DNA from: JAKFXL01 sp947085765
GTDB lineage: Bacteria > Pseudomonadota > Gammaproteobacteria > Tenderiales > Tenderiaceae
Assembly: GCA_947085765.1 (NCBI GenBank)
Contig: CAMTXZ010000014.1
Span: 1-35,419 of the forward strand
Direction of reading: 5' to 3'
Length of the DNA stretch: 35,419 bases
The notes under the pieces were generated by a model, which did no database searches, had not been told where the DNA came from, and was given only the letters and a program-made list of their open reading frames with translations. Positions within the stretch are counted from its first letter, which is position 1. Each line of letters starts with the position of its first letter. The position numbers and the translations under genes are program-made. This document shows positions 1 to 8,691 of the stretch, piece after piece.

Positions 1-18
1 GAGGCATTTATTACATCA

Positions 19-44
19 ATCAGACAGCTGTTTCATTGTCTGAT
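19..44. repeat. Inverted repeat upstream of rnr
   Basis: Arms ATCAGACA (19-26) and TGTCTGAT (37-44) are perfect complements around a 10-nt loop. No T-run follows on the plus strand, so it is not a clear terminator for a gene to the left. It could be an operator or the end of an upstream transcription unit. I see no convincing sigma-70 promoter for rnr in the remaining leader. Confidence 0.35.
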
Positions 45-143
45 GGGGGCGCATTCTACGGCGAGGTGGGCTGAGTGTCAATTAGTGTGCGATAATAATT
101 GGCAATACTAATAATGAAGCAAGGATACGAAAGAATAAAACTT

Positions 144-2468
144 ATGGTTAAACGCCCAAAATTGAACGATCCCCTGGCCGAACGTGAGGCTCAGAAATAT
201 GAGAATCCGATTCCTAGTCGTGAGCTGATCATGGAGCTGCTGGCGGAAAAAGGGGAGCCGCTACAGTTCCAGCCGCTGGCGGAGATGCTGGGGCTGGAGA
301 GTGAACAGGACATTGAGGCCTTGACGCGCCGCCTGCGGGCGATGGAGCGTGATGGCCAGCTGGTGCGTAACCGTCGTGATGGTTATGGTCTGGTGAGCAA
401 GATGCAGTTGATCACCGGCCGGGTGATTGGCCATGCCGATGGTTTTGGTTTCCTGGTGCCTGATGATGGCGGCGATGATCTGTTTCTCTCGTCCAAACAG
501 ATGCGCTCGCTGCTGCATGGTGATCGCGCCATTGTGCGGGTCTCTGGGATTGACCGTCGTGGTCGCCGGGAGGGCGCGGTGGTCGAGGTGCTGGAGCGTG
601 CCAATAATGAGATCGTCGGTCGCTTCCATCTTGAGCACGGTATCGGCATCGTTATCCCCGATAACAAACGAGTCACCCAGGATATTCTCATTGCTGCCGA
701 GTGGCGCGGCGGCGCCTCTGATGGCCAGATTGTGGTGGCACAGATTATCGAGCAACCCAGCAGCCGCTCACAGCCGATCGGCAAGGTTGTCGAAGTGCTT
801 GGCGATCACATGGATCCCGGCATGGAGATTGATATCGCCATCCGCGCCCACTGTCTGCCGCGCGAGTGGCCGGTGGAGGTGAAGCAGGAGATTGTCGGTT
901 TTGTGCCTGAGGTGGCTGAGAGCGATAAGGTTGACCGTGAAGATATCCGTGATCTGCCGCTGGTGACCATCGATGGTGAAGATGCGCGTGATTTTGATGA
1001 TGCGGTCTACTGTGAACGGCATGGCGACGGCTGGAAACTGCTGGTTGCGATTGCCGATGTTTCTCATTACGTAAAGATTGGATCGGCCCTTGATCGCGAG
1101 GCGACCAACCGTGGTAACTCAGTCTACTTCCCTGGCCGTGTGATCCCGATGTTGCCGGAGGTTCTCTCCAACGGTCTCTGTTCGCTGAACCCGCAGGTGG
1201 ATCGTCTCTGTATGGTTTGCGAGATATTTGTCTCCGATAGGGGCGATGTTACCGGCTATGACTTCTTTGAAGGGGTGATGCGTTCGCATGCACGTCTGAC
1301 CTACACTGAAATGGCTGAGATGGTGGTGGAAAATAATGCAGAGTTACGCAGTCAGCATGAGCCGCTACTGCCGCACCTCGAAGAGCTGCATAAACTCTAT
1401 CAAGTGTTCAAGGCCAAGCGTGACAAACGTGGTGCGATCGATTTTGAAACTACCGAGACACGTATTGTCTTTGGTCGTGATCGCAAGATTGAACGCATCG
1501 TGCCGGTTGAGCGTAATGATGCTCATAAACTGATTGAGGAGTTTATGATTGCGGCCAATGTTTGCGCCGCCGACTTCCTGCTTGACCATGAAATCGCCGC
1601 CCTCTACCGCGTACATAAGGGGCCTTCTGAAGACAAGCTCGCTAATCTGCGTCAGTTCCTTGCTGAGTTGGGCCTCTCCTTAGGCGGCGGTGATGAGCCT
1701 TTGCCAAAACACTACGCCAAGTTGTTGCGTGGGCTGGGAGATCGCCCTGACATTCATCTGATTCAGACGGTGATGTTGCGCAGCCTGAGCCAGGCGGTCT
1801 ACACGCCCGAAAACAATGGCCACTTCGGTCTTGCCTTTGATGGTTATGCCCACTTCACCTCGCCGATTCGTCGTTATCCGGATCTGCTGGTGCACCGTGC
1901 GATCCGTCACTGCCTGCATTATCAGACCAAGAAAGGGTTTGCTTACGGTCCGGCCGAGATGGCGGTGCTGGGTGAGCATTGTTCGATGACTGAACGTCGT
2001 GCCGATGATGCGACCCGTGACGCCACCGATTGGCTCAAGTGTGAGTTTATGCTCGATCGTGTGGGTGAGGAGTTTGACGGCATCATCACCAGCGTCACCG
2101 GTTTTGGCCTGTTTGTGGAGCTGAGTGATATCTATGTTGAGGGGTTGGTTCACATCACCTCGCTGCCCTCTGACTACTATGAATTTGATGCGCAAAAACA
2201 CCGCCTGGTGGGTGAGCGTAGTCGCACGGTCTATCGTCTTGCCGATAAGGTGCGAGTAAAGGTGGCGCGGGTTGATCTTGACCGTAAACGTATCGATTTT
2301 GATATGACGGGTGTTGATGGCGCTGCTCCTGGTGGCGCTACTGAAGAGGATGTCTCTGCCGCACCAAAAAAGAAGACGGCCAAAAAGGGCGGCGCTGACC
2401 AGCCTGCCTCCGTCAAGAAAAAGCGCCCCCGTAAAAAGAGAAGCAAAAAGAAGGTTGTTGCTGAATGA
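144..2468 (+). CDS. rnr: Ribonuclease R (RNase R / VacB)
   Basis: This is a processive 3'-to-5' exoribonuclease of the RNB family that degrades structured RNA and acts in mRNA decay, rRNA quality control and trans-translation. The order is the family's: an N-terminal winged-helix/OB region, cold-shock-like domains, a central RNB domain with the acidic signature VTIDGEDARDFDDAV near residue 290, a C-terminal S1 domain (EEFDGIITSVTGFGLFVEL) and a Lys-rich tail. I chose the ATG at 144 (774 aa) because the protein then begins MVKRP...AEREAQKYENPIPSRE, like E. coli RNase R, and GAAAGA lies just upstream. The frame stays open to a TTG at 99, but the extra 15 residues look non-coding. The stop overlaps the rlmB start by 4 nt (ATGA), so the two are translationally coupled. 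Confidence 0.97.
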   Translation: MVKRPKLNDPLAEREAQKYENPIPSRELIMELLAEKGEPLQFQPLAEMLGLESEQDIEALTRRLRAMERDGQLVRNRRDGYGLVSKMQLITGRVIGHADGFGFLVPDDGGDDLFLSSKQMRSLLHGDRAIVRVSGIDRRGRREGAVVEVLERANNEIVGRFHLEHGIGIVIPDNKRVTQDILIAAEWRGGASDGQIVVAQIIEQPSSRSQPIGKVVEVLGDHMDPGMEIDIAIRAHCLPREWPVEVKQEIVGFVPEVAESDKVDREDIRDLPLVTIDGEDARDFDDAVYCERHGDGWKLLVAIADVSHYVKIGSALDREATNRGNSVYFPGRVIPMLPEVLSNGLCSLNPQVDRLCMVCEIFVSDRGDVTGYDFFEGVMRSHARLTYTEMAEMVVENNAELRSQHEPLLPHLEELHKLYQVFKAKRDKRGAIDFETTETRIVFGRDRKIERIVPVERNDAHKLIEEFMIAANVCAADFLLDHEIAALYRVHKGPSEDKLANLRQFLAELGLSLGGGDEPLPKHYAKLLRGLGDRPDIHLIQTVMLRSLSQAVYTPENNGHFGLAFDGYAHFTSPIRRYPDLLVHRAIRHCLHYQTKKGFAYGPAEMAVLGEHCSMTERRADDATRDATDWLKCEFMLDRVGEEFDGIITSVTGFGLFVELSDIYVEGLVHITSLPSDYYEFDAQKHRLVGERSRTVYRLADKVRVKVARVDLDRKRIDFDMTGVDGAAPGGATEEDVSAAPKKKTAKKGGADQPASVKKKRPRKKRSKKKVVAE

Positions 2469-3202
2469 TCGACCTGGTGTATGGCATTCATGCCGTGGCG
2501 GCGGTGCTGAAGCAACCCAAAGGTGTGGCTGAGGTTTATGTGGAGGGCGGTAACCGCCCCAACGCCAGGCTTGCCGACTTGATGAATGAAGCGGCCGGTG
2601 CTGAGGTGCGACTCAGCTATGTGCCGCGTGATGAGCTGGACCGTCTGGCAGAAGGTGGGCGCCATCAGGGGATTGTTGCTCGCCTGGTGCCGCACTCGCG
2701 GACCGAAGGGTTGGATTTAATGACCCTGATCGAGTCGCTCGACCACCCACCTTTCCTGCTGATCATTGATGGCGTTCAGGACCCCCACAACCTTGGCGCC
2801 TGCCTGCGTTCGGCCGATGCTGCCGGCGTTGACGCCGTGATAGTGCCGAAGGATAAGGCGGTGGGCCTCACTCCAGCGGTGCGCAAGGTTGCCTGTGGCG
2901 CCGCAGAGTCGGTCCCCTTTTATCAGGTCACCAATCTGGCCCGTACCATGCGTGATCTCCAGCAAGCCGGAGTTTGGCTGATAGGTGCGGCGGGAGAGGC
3001 CGAGTCAGATATCTATCAGGTTGATCTCAAAGGGGCGTTGGGGTTGGTGATGGGGGCGGAAGAGGGTGGCTTGCGTCGTTTGACACGTGAGCACTGCGAT
3101 AACCTGATCAAGATTCCAATGCTCGGCACTGTTGAAAGCCTGAATGTCTCCGTTGCGGCCGGTGTCTGCCTGTTTGAGGCGCTGCGCCAGCGCCGGGCAT
3201 AG
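2465..3202 (+). CDS. rlmB: 23S rRNA (guanosine-2251-2'-O)-methyltransferase
   Basis: A SpoU/TrmH-family (SPOUT fold) enzyme that methylates the 2'-O of G2251 in the peptidyl-transferase P-loop of 23S rRNA using S-adenosylmethionine. The 245-residue length is usual. An N-terminal L30e-like substrate domain (about 1-75) is followed by three SPOUT motifs: DPHNLGACLRSADA near residue 105, VMGAEEGGLRRL near 195, and IPMLGTVESLNVSVAAGV near 217, which form the trefoil knot. It overlaps rnr by 4 nt, the classical rnr-rlmB pair. No terminator is evident after it, but the rpsF operon promoter lies about 45 nt downstream. Confidence 0.97.
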   Translation: MIDLVYGIHAVAAVLKQPKGVAEVYVEGGNRPNARLADLMNEAAGAEVRLSYVPRDELDRLAEGGRHQGIVARLVPHSRTEGLDLMTLIESLDHPPFLLIIDGVQDPHNLGACLRSADAAGVDAVIVPKDKAVGLTPAVRKVACGAAESVPFYQVTNLARTMRDLQQAGVWLIGAAGEAESDIYQVDLKGALGLVMGAEEGGLRRLTREHCDNLIKIPMLGTVESLNVSVAAGVCLFEALRQRRA

Positions 3203-3243
3203 CGGGTTTGATCTTCCAGCAGCAAAATCACCAATAAACTCAA

Positions 3244-3272
3244 TTGCATCTGGCGGCCCAGTCCAGTAAAAT
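3244..3272 (+). promoter_or_regulatory. Sigma-70-type promoter of the rpsF operon
   Basis: TTGCAT (3244-3249) and TAAAAT (3267-3272) are separated by exactly 17 nt. Transcription would begin near 3279 and give a leader of about 90 nt before rpsF. The fit to consensus is good and the position is right for a ribosomal protein operon promoter. No start-site data are available. Confidence 0.6.
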
Positions 3273-3315
3273 TGCGCCCTTCATTCGTTCAGCCCTGCTG
3301 GATGAATGTTTCTCC

Positions 3316-3360
3316 TTGCCTTACCACATTGTGTGGGAGGCTCTAATAGCCGAGAGGAGT
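3316..3360 (+). promoter_or_regulatory. Candidate S6:S18 autoregulatory leader RNA
   Basis: The leader just before rpsF folds into two adjacent hairpins: CCACA/TGTGG (3324-3328 with 3332-3336) and GGCT/AGCC around CTAAT (3339-3342 with 3348-3351). A CCGAGAGG segment then merges into the Shine-Dalgarno GAGAGGAG. In many bacteria the S6:S18 complex represses this operon by binding a leader structure with a CCG element that mimics its 16S site. The location and the CCG fit, but I assigned the structure by eye. Occlusion of the ribosome site would explain autorepression. Confidence 0.5.
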
Positions 3361-3367
3361 GCTGTTA

Positions 3368-3781
3368 ATGAGACATTATGAAGTTATATTCCTGGTCCAT
3401 CCTGACCAGAGCGAGCAGGTTCCAGCGATGATTGAACGTTACCGTTCAATTGTTGAAGTTGATGGTGGCAGTATTCACCGTCTGGAAGACTGGGGCCGTC
3501 GCCAGTTGGCCTATCCTATTGCCAAGGCTCATAAGGCGCATTACGTGCTGATGAACGTTGAGTGCAACCAGACCAACATCGATGAGCTGGGCAATGCCTT
3601 CCGTTTCAATGATGCCGTGGTTCGCAACATGATCATCCGTATGGACGAAGCTGTTACCGATCAATCTTTCTTGGCAAAGAGCCAGGATGAGCGTGAAGAG
3701 CGTCCAGCACGTGTCTTTGATGAGAGCAGCAACGATGATGACACGGTTGTAGCTGCTCCTGATGCAGCGGTAGAGGCTTAA
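3368..3781 (+). CDS. rpsF: 30S ribosomal protein S6 (bS6)
   Basis: S6 binds the central domain of 16S rRNA together with S18. The protein begins MRHYEVIFLVHPDQSEQVP, a near-exact family signature, and has the ferredoxin-like alpha/beta core to about residue 98. The acidic, Asn/Asp-rich C-terminal tail is typical of gammaproteobacterial S6, which is trimmed or glutamylated in some species. The ATG at 3368 has GAGAGGAG 8 nt upstream; the frame also opens at a GTG at 3359, which would lie inside that Shine-Dalgarno site. Length is 137 aa. It is first in the rpsF-priB-rpsR unit. Confidence 0.97.
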   Translation: MRHYEVIFLVHPDQSEQVPAMIERYRSIVEVDGGSIHRLEDWGRRQLAYPIAKAHKAHYVLMNVECNQTNIDELGNAFRFNDAVVRNMIIRMDEAVTDQSFLAKSQDEREERPARVFDESSNDDDTVVAAPDAAVEA

Positions 3782-3789
3782 TAACGCTT

Positions 3790-4110
3790 TTGGAAAATCG
3801 TTTGGTGCTGACCGGTACTGTTTGTAAGGCGCCTGAAACACGATATTCACCTGCTGGAATCCCACTGACACGTTTTACGCTTGAGCACCATTCACTTCAA
3901 ATAGAGGCTGGAATGGAGCGCGCAGCAAAGTGTCGAATAGTGGTGATGGCAGCGGGACGAGAGCTGAAAGATCAGATTGAGAGTGTTGAAGCAGGACAAG
4001 TTGTTACGGTGACTGGATTTATCTCCCGCGCTGACAATCGTCAAGGAGAGCCACGACTGGTTCTCCATGCACAACAGATCCAGCCTGAAATTTACCAAGC
4101 TGAAATGTAA
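3790..4110 (+). CDS. priB: Primosomal replication protein N (PriB)
   Basis: A single-OB-fold, SSB-like dimer that stimulates PriA and helps reload DnaB at stalled replication forks. The 106-residue protein begins ENRLVLTGTVCKAPETRYSP and carries GFISRADNRQGEPRLVLHAQQI near the C-terminus, both close to E. coli PriB. The only start that keeps the first beta strand is a TTG at 3790, 8 nt after the rpsF stop, so translation probably depends on coupling to rpsF. PriB inside the rpsF-rpsR operon is a beta/gammaproteobacterial arrangement. A rare start codon suits a low-abundance replication factor placed between ribosomal protein genes. Confidence 0.95.
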   Translation: MENRLVLTGTVCKAPETRYSPAGIPLTRFTLEHHSLQIEAGMERAAKCRIVVMAAGRELKDQIESVEAGQVVTVTGFISRADNRQGEPRLVLHAQQIQPEIYQAEM

Positions 4111-4142
4111 TTAGTGATAGGAATTTTTTAAGAGAGGTCAAC

Positions 4143-4370
4143 ATGGCTCGTTTTTTTCGTCGTCGTAAGTTTTGCCGTTTCACTGCCGAGAATGTTAAGC
4201 AGATCGATTATAAGGATCTGAACACTCTGAAGGCTTACGTTACTGAAACCGGTAAGATCGTCCCTAGCCGTATTACTGGCACCAAAGCCAAGTATCAGCG
4301 TCAGCTGTCTACCGCTATCAAGCGGGCACGCTACCTGTCACTGCTGCCATACAGCGATGCGCATAAGTAA
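4143..4370 (+). CDS. rpsR: 30S ribosomal protein S18 (bS18)
   Basis: S18 heterodimerises with S6 on the 16S rRNA platform. The 75-residue protein MARFFRRRKFCRFTAENV... ending in RARYLSLLPYSDAHK matches the family over its full length, including the basic N-terminus and the KYQRQLSTAIKRAR helix. AGAGAGG sits 7 nt before the ATG. It is the last gene before a strong intrinsic terminator. Confidence 0.98.
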   Translation: MARFFRRRKFCRFTAENVKQIDYKDLNTLKAYVTETGKIVPSRITGTKAKYQRQLSTAIKRARYLSLLPYSDAHK

Positions 4371-4379
4371 GTGAAAAAT

Positions 4380-4410
4380 CTCCGTCCCACTGTTGGGACG
4401 GAGTGTTTTT
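4380..4410 (+). terminator. Rho-independent terminator after rpsR
   Basis: A perfect 10-bp stem, CTCCGTCCCA (4380-4389) with TGGGACGGAG (4394-4403), and a CTGT loop are followed by TGTTTTT. It starts 10 nt after the rpsR stop, so most transcripts should end here and the downstream membrane protein and rplI may need read-through or their own promoter. Confidence 0.92.
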
Positions 4411-4451
4411 ATGGACATTAGAATGGATTTCGCAAACGAGGGTAGGGGCTG

Positions 4452-5399
4452 ATGAATGCGTTGGCCAGTTACATCATGCGAGGTCCGATACAGGCGCTGC
4501 TGGTAACCGCAGCCTTTGCGCTAACCTCCCTGATCCCTGTATTGGGGATTTTGAGTATTCTGAGTGGTGCAGCGGTGGCGTTGGTCACATTGCGTCACGG
4601 CGCAAAGCAGGGGATGCAGGTACTGGTGGGTGCCAGCCTGATCTCCAGCCTCTTTATGTATTTCACGATGGGAACCTTGGCACTGGGGCTGATTTTTGTC
4701 CTGTTTTTATGGTTGCCGTTGTGGCTGCTGGCACTGTTGTTACGGCGCACCGCCTCCTGGTCCATCACGCTTGATGCGGCAGTGGCAATGGGTGTGTTGG
4801 TGGTGGTGATTATCTACATTGCCACCGGTGATCCAGTGCAGTGGTGGACATTGATGCTGGGCCAGGTGTTTGATGTGATGGCGGCCCAAAACACCACCAT
4901 GGAACTGGGGCTGATGCGTGAGCAGCTGCCAAAGATTGCCGAATGGATGACCGGCATGTTGGCAGGCGCCTTTGTATTGGGGCTGATTGCCAGCATTATG
5001 TTGGCGCGATGGTGGCAGTCGTTACTCTTTAACCCGGGTGGCTTTCGTCAAGAGGTCTACGGTTTACGCCAGAGCCGTATTGCTACCATGGTGGTCTTGG
5101 CGCTACTGCTGCTGAGCATTATGAAGTTTGGAGTGGTAAGCCGACTGGCGGCGGATCTCATGGTGATCGCCGTGGTGGTCTATAGTGTGGCCGGTTTGGC
5201 GTTGGTCCATGCGTTAGTGGCTGTGACGGGTAAACATCGTGGCTGGTTAGTGGCGTTGTATGTGGTGATGTTTATTGTGCCACCCCATGCGATGACTGCT
5301 TTGGCCGGGATCGGGTTTGCCGACAGCTGGATGGACTTCAGGACACGTTTTAAGATCAGCCCCCCCAAGGGCGCTGATGACAGGCGTGATGATGAGTAG
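4452..5399 (+). CDS. DUF2232-like integral membrane protein
   Basis: A 315-residue, very hydrophobic protein with about eight predicted membrane helices. The N-terminal hairpin (MRGPIQALLVTAAFALTSLIPVLGILSILSG) is followed by an Arg/His/Lys-rich short loop, and the tail is charged and Asp/Arg-rich. Its position between rpsR and rplI and its hydropathy pattern match the DUF2232/YybS-like proteins found at this spot in many proteobacteria. Function is unknown. The ATG at 4452 follows GTAGGGG. It sits downstream of a strong terminator, so it is probably expressed at a lower level than the ribosomal genes. Confidence 0.8.
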   Translation: MNALASYIMRGPIQALLVTAAFALTSLIPVLGILSILSGAAVALVTLRHGAKQGMQVLVGASLISSLFMYFTMGTLALGLIFVLFLWLPLWLLALLLRRTASWSITLDAAVAMGVLVVVIIYIATGDPVQWWTLMLGQVFDVMAAQNTTMELGLMREQLPKIAEWMTGMLAGAFVLGLIASIMLARWWQSLLFNPGGFRQEVYGLRQSRIATMVVLALLLLSIMKFGVVSRLAADLMVIAVVVYSVAGLALVHALVAVTGKHRGWLVALYVVMFIVPPHAMTALAGIGFADSWMDFRTRFKISPPKGADDRRDDE

Positions 5400-5438
5400 T
5401 TTTTTAATTGGCTTAACGTAATTAAGCAGAGGTATGTG

Positions 5439-5888
5439 ATGGATTTAATCTTGTTGGAAAAGGTAGCAAATCTGGGCAGTTTGGGTGACCAGGTTAAAGT
5501 GCGTCCAGGCTATGGCCGGAACTTCCTGATTCCTAACGGTAAGGCTGTTATGGCTACACCGGACAACAAGGCCAAATTTGAGGCCCGTCGTCAGGAATTG
5601 GAAAAGGCTGCTGCTGAAGCGGTAGCTGCTGCGCAGGTTCGCGCTGACAAACTCAACGGTTTGACTGTGCAGATCGCCTGCAAGGCCGGTGATGGTGGTC
5701 GTCTGTTTGGTTCAATTGGCACCACTGACATTGCTGATGCAGTGACCGCGGCGGCTGGCATTGAAGTGAGTAAAAATGAGGTGCGTATGCCAGATGGCGT
5801 GATTCGTCTGGTAGGCGAATTTCAATACGACCTGCAACTGCATGCTGATGTGGTTGCGACTGTTAAGGTCAGCGTTGTTTCTGAGTAG
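5439..5888 (+). CDS. rplI: 50S ribosomal protein L9 (bL9)
   Basis: L9 binds domain V of 23S rRNA near the L1 stalk and limits frameshifting. The N-terminal rRNA-binding domain MDLILLEKVANLGSLGDQV plus RPGYGRNFLIPNGKAV is diagnostic. A long Glu/Ala-rich connecting helix (about 45-75) leads to the C-terminal domain (GDGGRLFGSIGTTDIADAV). The ATG at 5439 (149 aa) has AGAGG 6 nt upstream; an in-frame GTG lies one codon before it but is less likely. Confidence 0.97.
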   Translation: MDLILLEKVANLGSLGDQVKVRPGYGRNFLIPNGKAVMATPDNKAKFEARRQELEKAAAEAVAAAQVRADKLNGLTVQIACKAGDGGRLFGSIGTTDIADAVTAAAGIEVSKNEVRMPDGVIRLVGEFQYDLQLHADVVATVKVSVVSE

Positions 5889-5896
5889 TTGTTCTA

Positions 5897-5935
5897 CCCT
5901 GGTTGGGCCATGCGCCCGGCCAGGGGCTGTTTTTT
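5897..5935 (+). terminator. Rho-independent terminator after rplI
   Basis: The stem 5897-5908 with 5914-5925 (CCCTGG..GGGC / GCCC..CCAGGG, with two G-T wobbles) and a 5-nt loop are followed by a T6 run at 5930-5935. It closes the ribosomal protein cluster and isolates dnaB. Confidence 0.88.
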
Positions 5936-5990
5936 CTCTCCATATTCCCCACTGTTGCTGTGATCCATTCACGGCATTAAGATAAATCCC

Positions 5991-7391
5991 ATGTCTGATT
6001 CATTCGATACCAACACCATTCAGGACGAGATGCTGGAGAGCCTGAAGGTTCCGCCGCATTCCGTTGAGGCCGAGCAGTCCATGCTGGGCGGTTTGATGCT
6101 TGATAACAGCACCTGGGATCAGGTGGTGGATATTGTGGCGGAGGAGGATTTTTACCGGCATAACCATCGCCTGTTATTCCGTGCCATTAGTTCACTCTCG
6201 GAAAAGTCTGTGCCGTTCGATGTAGTGACACTCTCTGAATGGCTCGACAATAACAATGAACTAGTCAACGCTGGTGGTCTCTCCTATCTGGGCATGCTGG
6301 CCAACAATACCCCCAGCGCTGCCAACATCAAGGCCTATGCCAACATCATTCGTGAGCGTTCGGTACTGCGTAGTCTGATTCGTGTCGGTGGCGAGATCAG
6401 TAGCAGCGCCTTCAATCCCGACGGTCGTGACAGTCACGAGCTGCTCGATACTGCCGAACGTATGGTCTTTGAGATTGCCGAGCAGGGGGCCAAAGGGCAG
6501 GGTGGTTTTGCGGCCATTAAAGATGTCCTTACTCAAGTAGTGGATCGTATTGATCTGCTCTACCAGCAGGATAATCCGATCACCGGCGTGGCCACCGGTT
6601 TTAATGACTTTGATGGCATGACCTCGGGTCTGCAGGGCGGCGATCTGGTGATCGTAGCGGGTCGCCCTTCCATGGGTAAGACCACCTTCGCCATGAATAT
6701 CGCCGAGTATGTGGCGGTGACCAGTGAGAAGCCGGTGGCGGTCTTCAGTATGGAAATGCCGGCTGAGTCGCTGGCGATGCGTATGTTGTCCTCGTTGGGG
6801 CGCATTGATCAGAACAAGGTCCGCAGCGGCAAACTCGAGGATGAGGATTGGCCACGTCTCGCGTCGGCAGTGGGGCTATTGGCTGAGCGGCCACTCTTTA
6901 TCGATGATCAGGGTGGTCTGTCGCCCAATGAGTTGCGCGCCCGTTGCCGACGCCTGACACGTGAACATGGTCAGATCGGCTTGGTGGTGATCGATTACCT
7001 ACAGCTGATGCAGGTGCCCGGTTCCAATGAGAACCGTACCGCTGAAATCTCTGAGATTTCGCGTTCACTCAAAGGGCTGGCCAAAGAGCTTAATGCGCCG
7101 GTGATTGCACTGTCGCAGCTCAACCGTAGTCTTGAGCAGCGCCCTAATAAACGCCCCATCATGTCGGATCTGCGTGAATCGGGGGCGATCGAACAGGACG
7201 CGGATGTCATCGTCTTTATCTATCGTGACGAGGTCTACAACCCGGAGAGCGAGGATAAGGGCACCGCTGAAATCATCATTGGTAAACAGCGTAATGGTCC
7301 TATCGGTTCGGTGCGACTGACCTTTGTTGGCAAGTACACACGTTTTGAAAATCACATCTCCAACGCTTATGGCGACGAGGGTTATGCATGA
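5991..7391 (+). CDS. dnaB: Replicative DNA helicase DnaB
   Basis: A hexameric 5'-to-3' helicase that unwinds DNA at the replication fork and recruits primase. At 466 aa the length is normal and there is no intein. The N-terminal helical domain (VPPHSVEAEQSMLGGLMLDN) is followed by the RecA-like domain with Walker A GRPSMGKTT at residues 224-232, a Walker B-like VIDYLQLM, and the DnaB signature LSQLNRSLEQRPNKRPIMSDLRESGAIEQDADV. Its stop overlaps the alr start by 4 nt. The dnaB-alr pair is a common gammaproteobacterial arrangement. Confidence 0.98.
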   Translation: MSDSFDTNTIQDEMLESLKVPPHSVEAEQSMLGGLMLDNSTWDQVVDIVAEEDFYRHNHRLLFRAISSLSEKSVPFDVVTLSEWLDNNNELVNAGGLSYLGMLANNTPSAANIKAYANIIRERSVLRSLIRVGGEISSSAFNPDGRDSHELLDTAERMVFEIAEQGAKGQGGFAAIKDVLTQVVDRIDLLYQQDNPITGVATGFNDFDGMTSGLQGGDLVIVAGRPSMGKTTFAMNIAEYVAVTSEKPVAVFSMEMPAESLAMRMLSSLGRIDQNKVRSGKLEDEDWPRLASAVGLLAERPLFIDDQGGLSPNELRARCRRLTREHGQIGLVVIDYLQLMQVPGSNENRTAEISEISRSLKGLAKELNAPVIALSQLNRSLEQRPNKRPIMSDLRESGAIEQDADVIVFIYRDEVYNPESEDKGTAEIIIGKQRNGPIGSVRLTFVGKYTRFENHISNAYGDEGYA

Positions 7392-8470
7392 CCTCTGTGG
7401 TCACTGTCGAGATTGACTGTTCGGCACTGCGACACAATCTCCAGCGGGTACATGAGGCGGCCCCCGACGCAAAGGTGATCGCCGTTATCAAGGCCAACGC
7501 CTATGGTCACGGCCTTATTCGTGTTGCCAAAGTATTGCAGCAAGCGGGGGTGCAGGCGTTTGCCGTGGCCCGACTTAACGAAGCGCTGCAACTGCGTGAG
7601 GCGGGCATTCAACAACCTATTATCTCTCTTGAAGGTTTCCTCAATAGTGCTGAGCTTAATGAGCTGGCGCGCCACGATGTGCAGGTGGTGGTCCACCATA
7701 TTAGTCATGTGGAGTTGCTGGAACACCAGCCGTTGCCCATGCCGGTCAGTGTCTGGCTCAAGATCGATAGCGGTATGCATCGCCTTGGCGTGCCAGCGCA
7801 GCGGGCGACGGAGTTGTGGCAGCGTCTGACACAATGTGGCTCAGTAAAAGCGCTGCGCCTGATGACCCATCTCGCCTCTGCTGATGACCGCAACAGTGAG
7901 CAGACACAGCAGCAGCTGAAACTATTTTCTGAGATCACAAATGGCATGATGGCCGAGGTCAGCATCGCCAACTCCGCCGGCATTCTGGGCTGGACGCAGA
8001 GCCACGGTCAGTGGGTGCGTCCCGGTCTTATGCTCTACGGTGCGTCGCCTTTTATAAACGGGCGCGGCGAGCATGAGGGGTTGCGGCCGGTGATGACCTT
8101 CACCTCGCACCTGATTGCGGTAAACCAGTTTAAAAAAGGCGATGCCATCGGTTATGGCGCGAGTTGGCTCTGCCCTGAGGATATGGCTGTTGGTGTGGTC
8201 GCCTGTGGTTATGGTGATGGTTATCCACGTCACGCCAAACCCGGCACACCGGTATTGCTCAACGACCGGCGTCTGCCATTGGTAGGACGGGTATCCATGG
8301 ATACACTTTGCGTAGATCTGCGCACCGCACCGCTGGAGAAGATCAGTGATGCGGTGACACTCTGGGGTAAAGGGTTGCCAGTGGAAGAGGTTGCTGAATG
8401 CGCCGCCACCATCCCCTATGAACTGCTCTGCGCAGTGGCCGGGCGGGTGGTGGTTGAGGTGATTAATTAA
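7388..8470 (+). CDS. alr: Alanine racemase
   Basis: A PLP-dependent fold-type III enzyme that interconverts L- and D-alanine for peptidoglycan. The 360-residue protein has the PLP lysine in AVIKANAYGHG (Lys35) and the catalytic tyrosine in GDAIGYGASW (Tyr256), plus the substrate-loop sequence GRVSMDTLCVDL. Its length is standard. It overlaps dnaB by 4 nt (ATGA), so it is translationally coupled. No clear terminator follows. Confidence 0.97.
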   Translation: MTSVVTVEIDCSALRHNLQRVHEAAPDAKVIAVIKANAYGHGLIRVAKVLQQAGVQAFAVARLNEALQLREAGIQQPIISLEGFLNSAELNELARHDVQVVVHHISHVELLEHQPLPMPVSVWLKIDSGMHRLGVPAQRATELWQRLTQCGSVKALRLMTHLASADDRNSEQTQQQLKLFSEITNGMMAEVSIANSAGILGWTQSHGQWVRPGLMLYGASPFINGRGEHEGLRPVMTFTSHLIAVNQFKKGDAIGYGASWLCPEDMAVGVVACGYGDGYPRHAKPGTPVLLNDRRLPLVGRVSMDTLCVDLRTAPLEKISDAVTLWGKGLPVEEVAECAATIPYELLCAVAGRVVVEVIN

Positions 8471-8554
8471 TCTGGATTGAACCAGCGGCCATTGCTGCCG
8501 TTGTTATGTTCCCGTCTTTTTTCACACCATAGATTATTGCCACTTTCATATTTC

Positions 8555-8594
8555 TTTCACATTCGTGAAATAGTTGTGTAACAAATTTTACACA
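8555..8594. promoter_or_regulatory. Two dyad elements upstream of the porin gene
   Basis: TTTCAC-ATTC-GTGAAA (8555-8570) and TGTGTAA-CAAATT-TTACACA (8575-8581 with 8588-8594) are perfect inverted repeats, spaced four bases apart, about 100 nt before the porin start. Such paired palindromes usually mark repressor or activator sites. The factor is not identifiable here. The surrounding 221-nt gap is AT-rich and presumably also holds the porin promoter. Confidence 0.4.
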
Positions 8595-8691
8595 CAATGC
8601 CTCTCCAGATCGCGCTAGAGAGCAGATCATTTCCTCTCTAAATGCGTGCTGTTTTTGACCATAAAGCAATCTGAAGTAGGGAGTATAGGCA

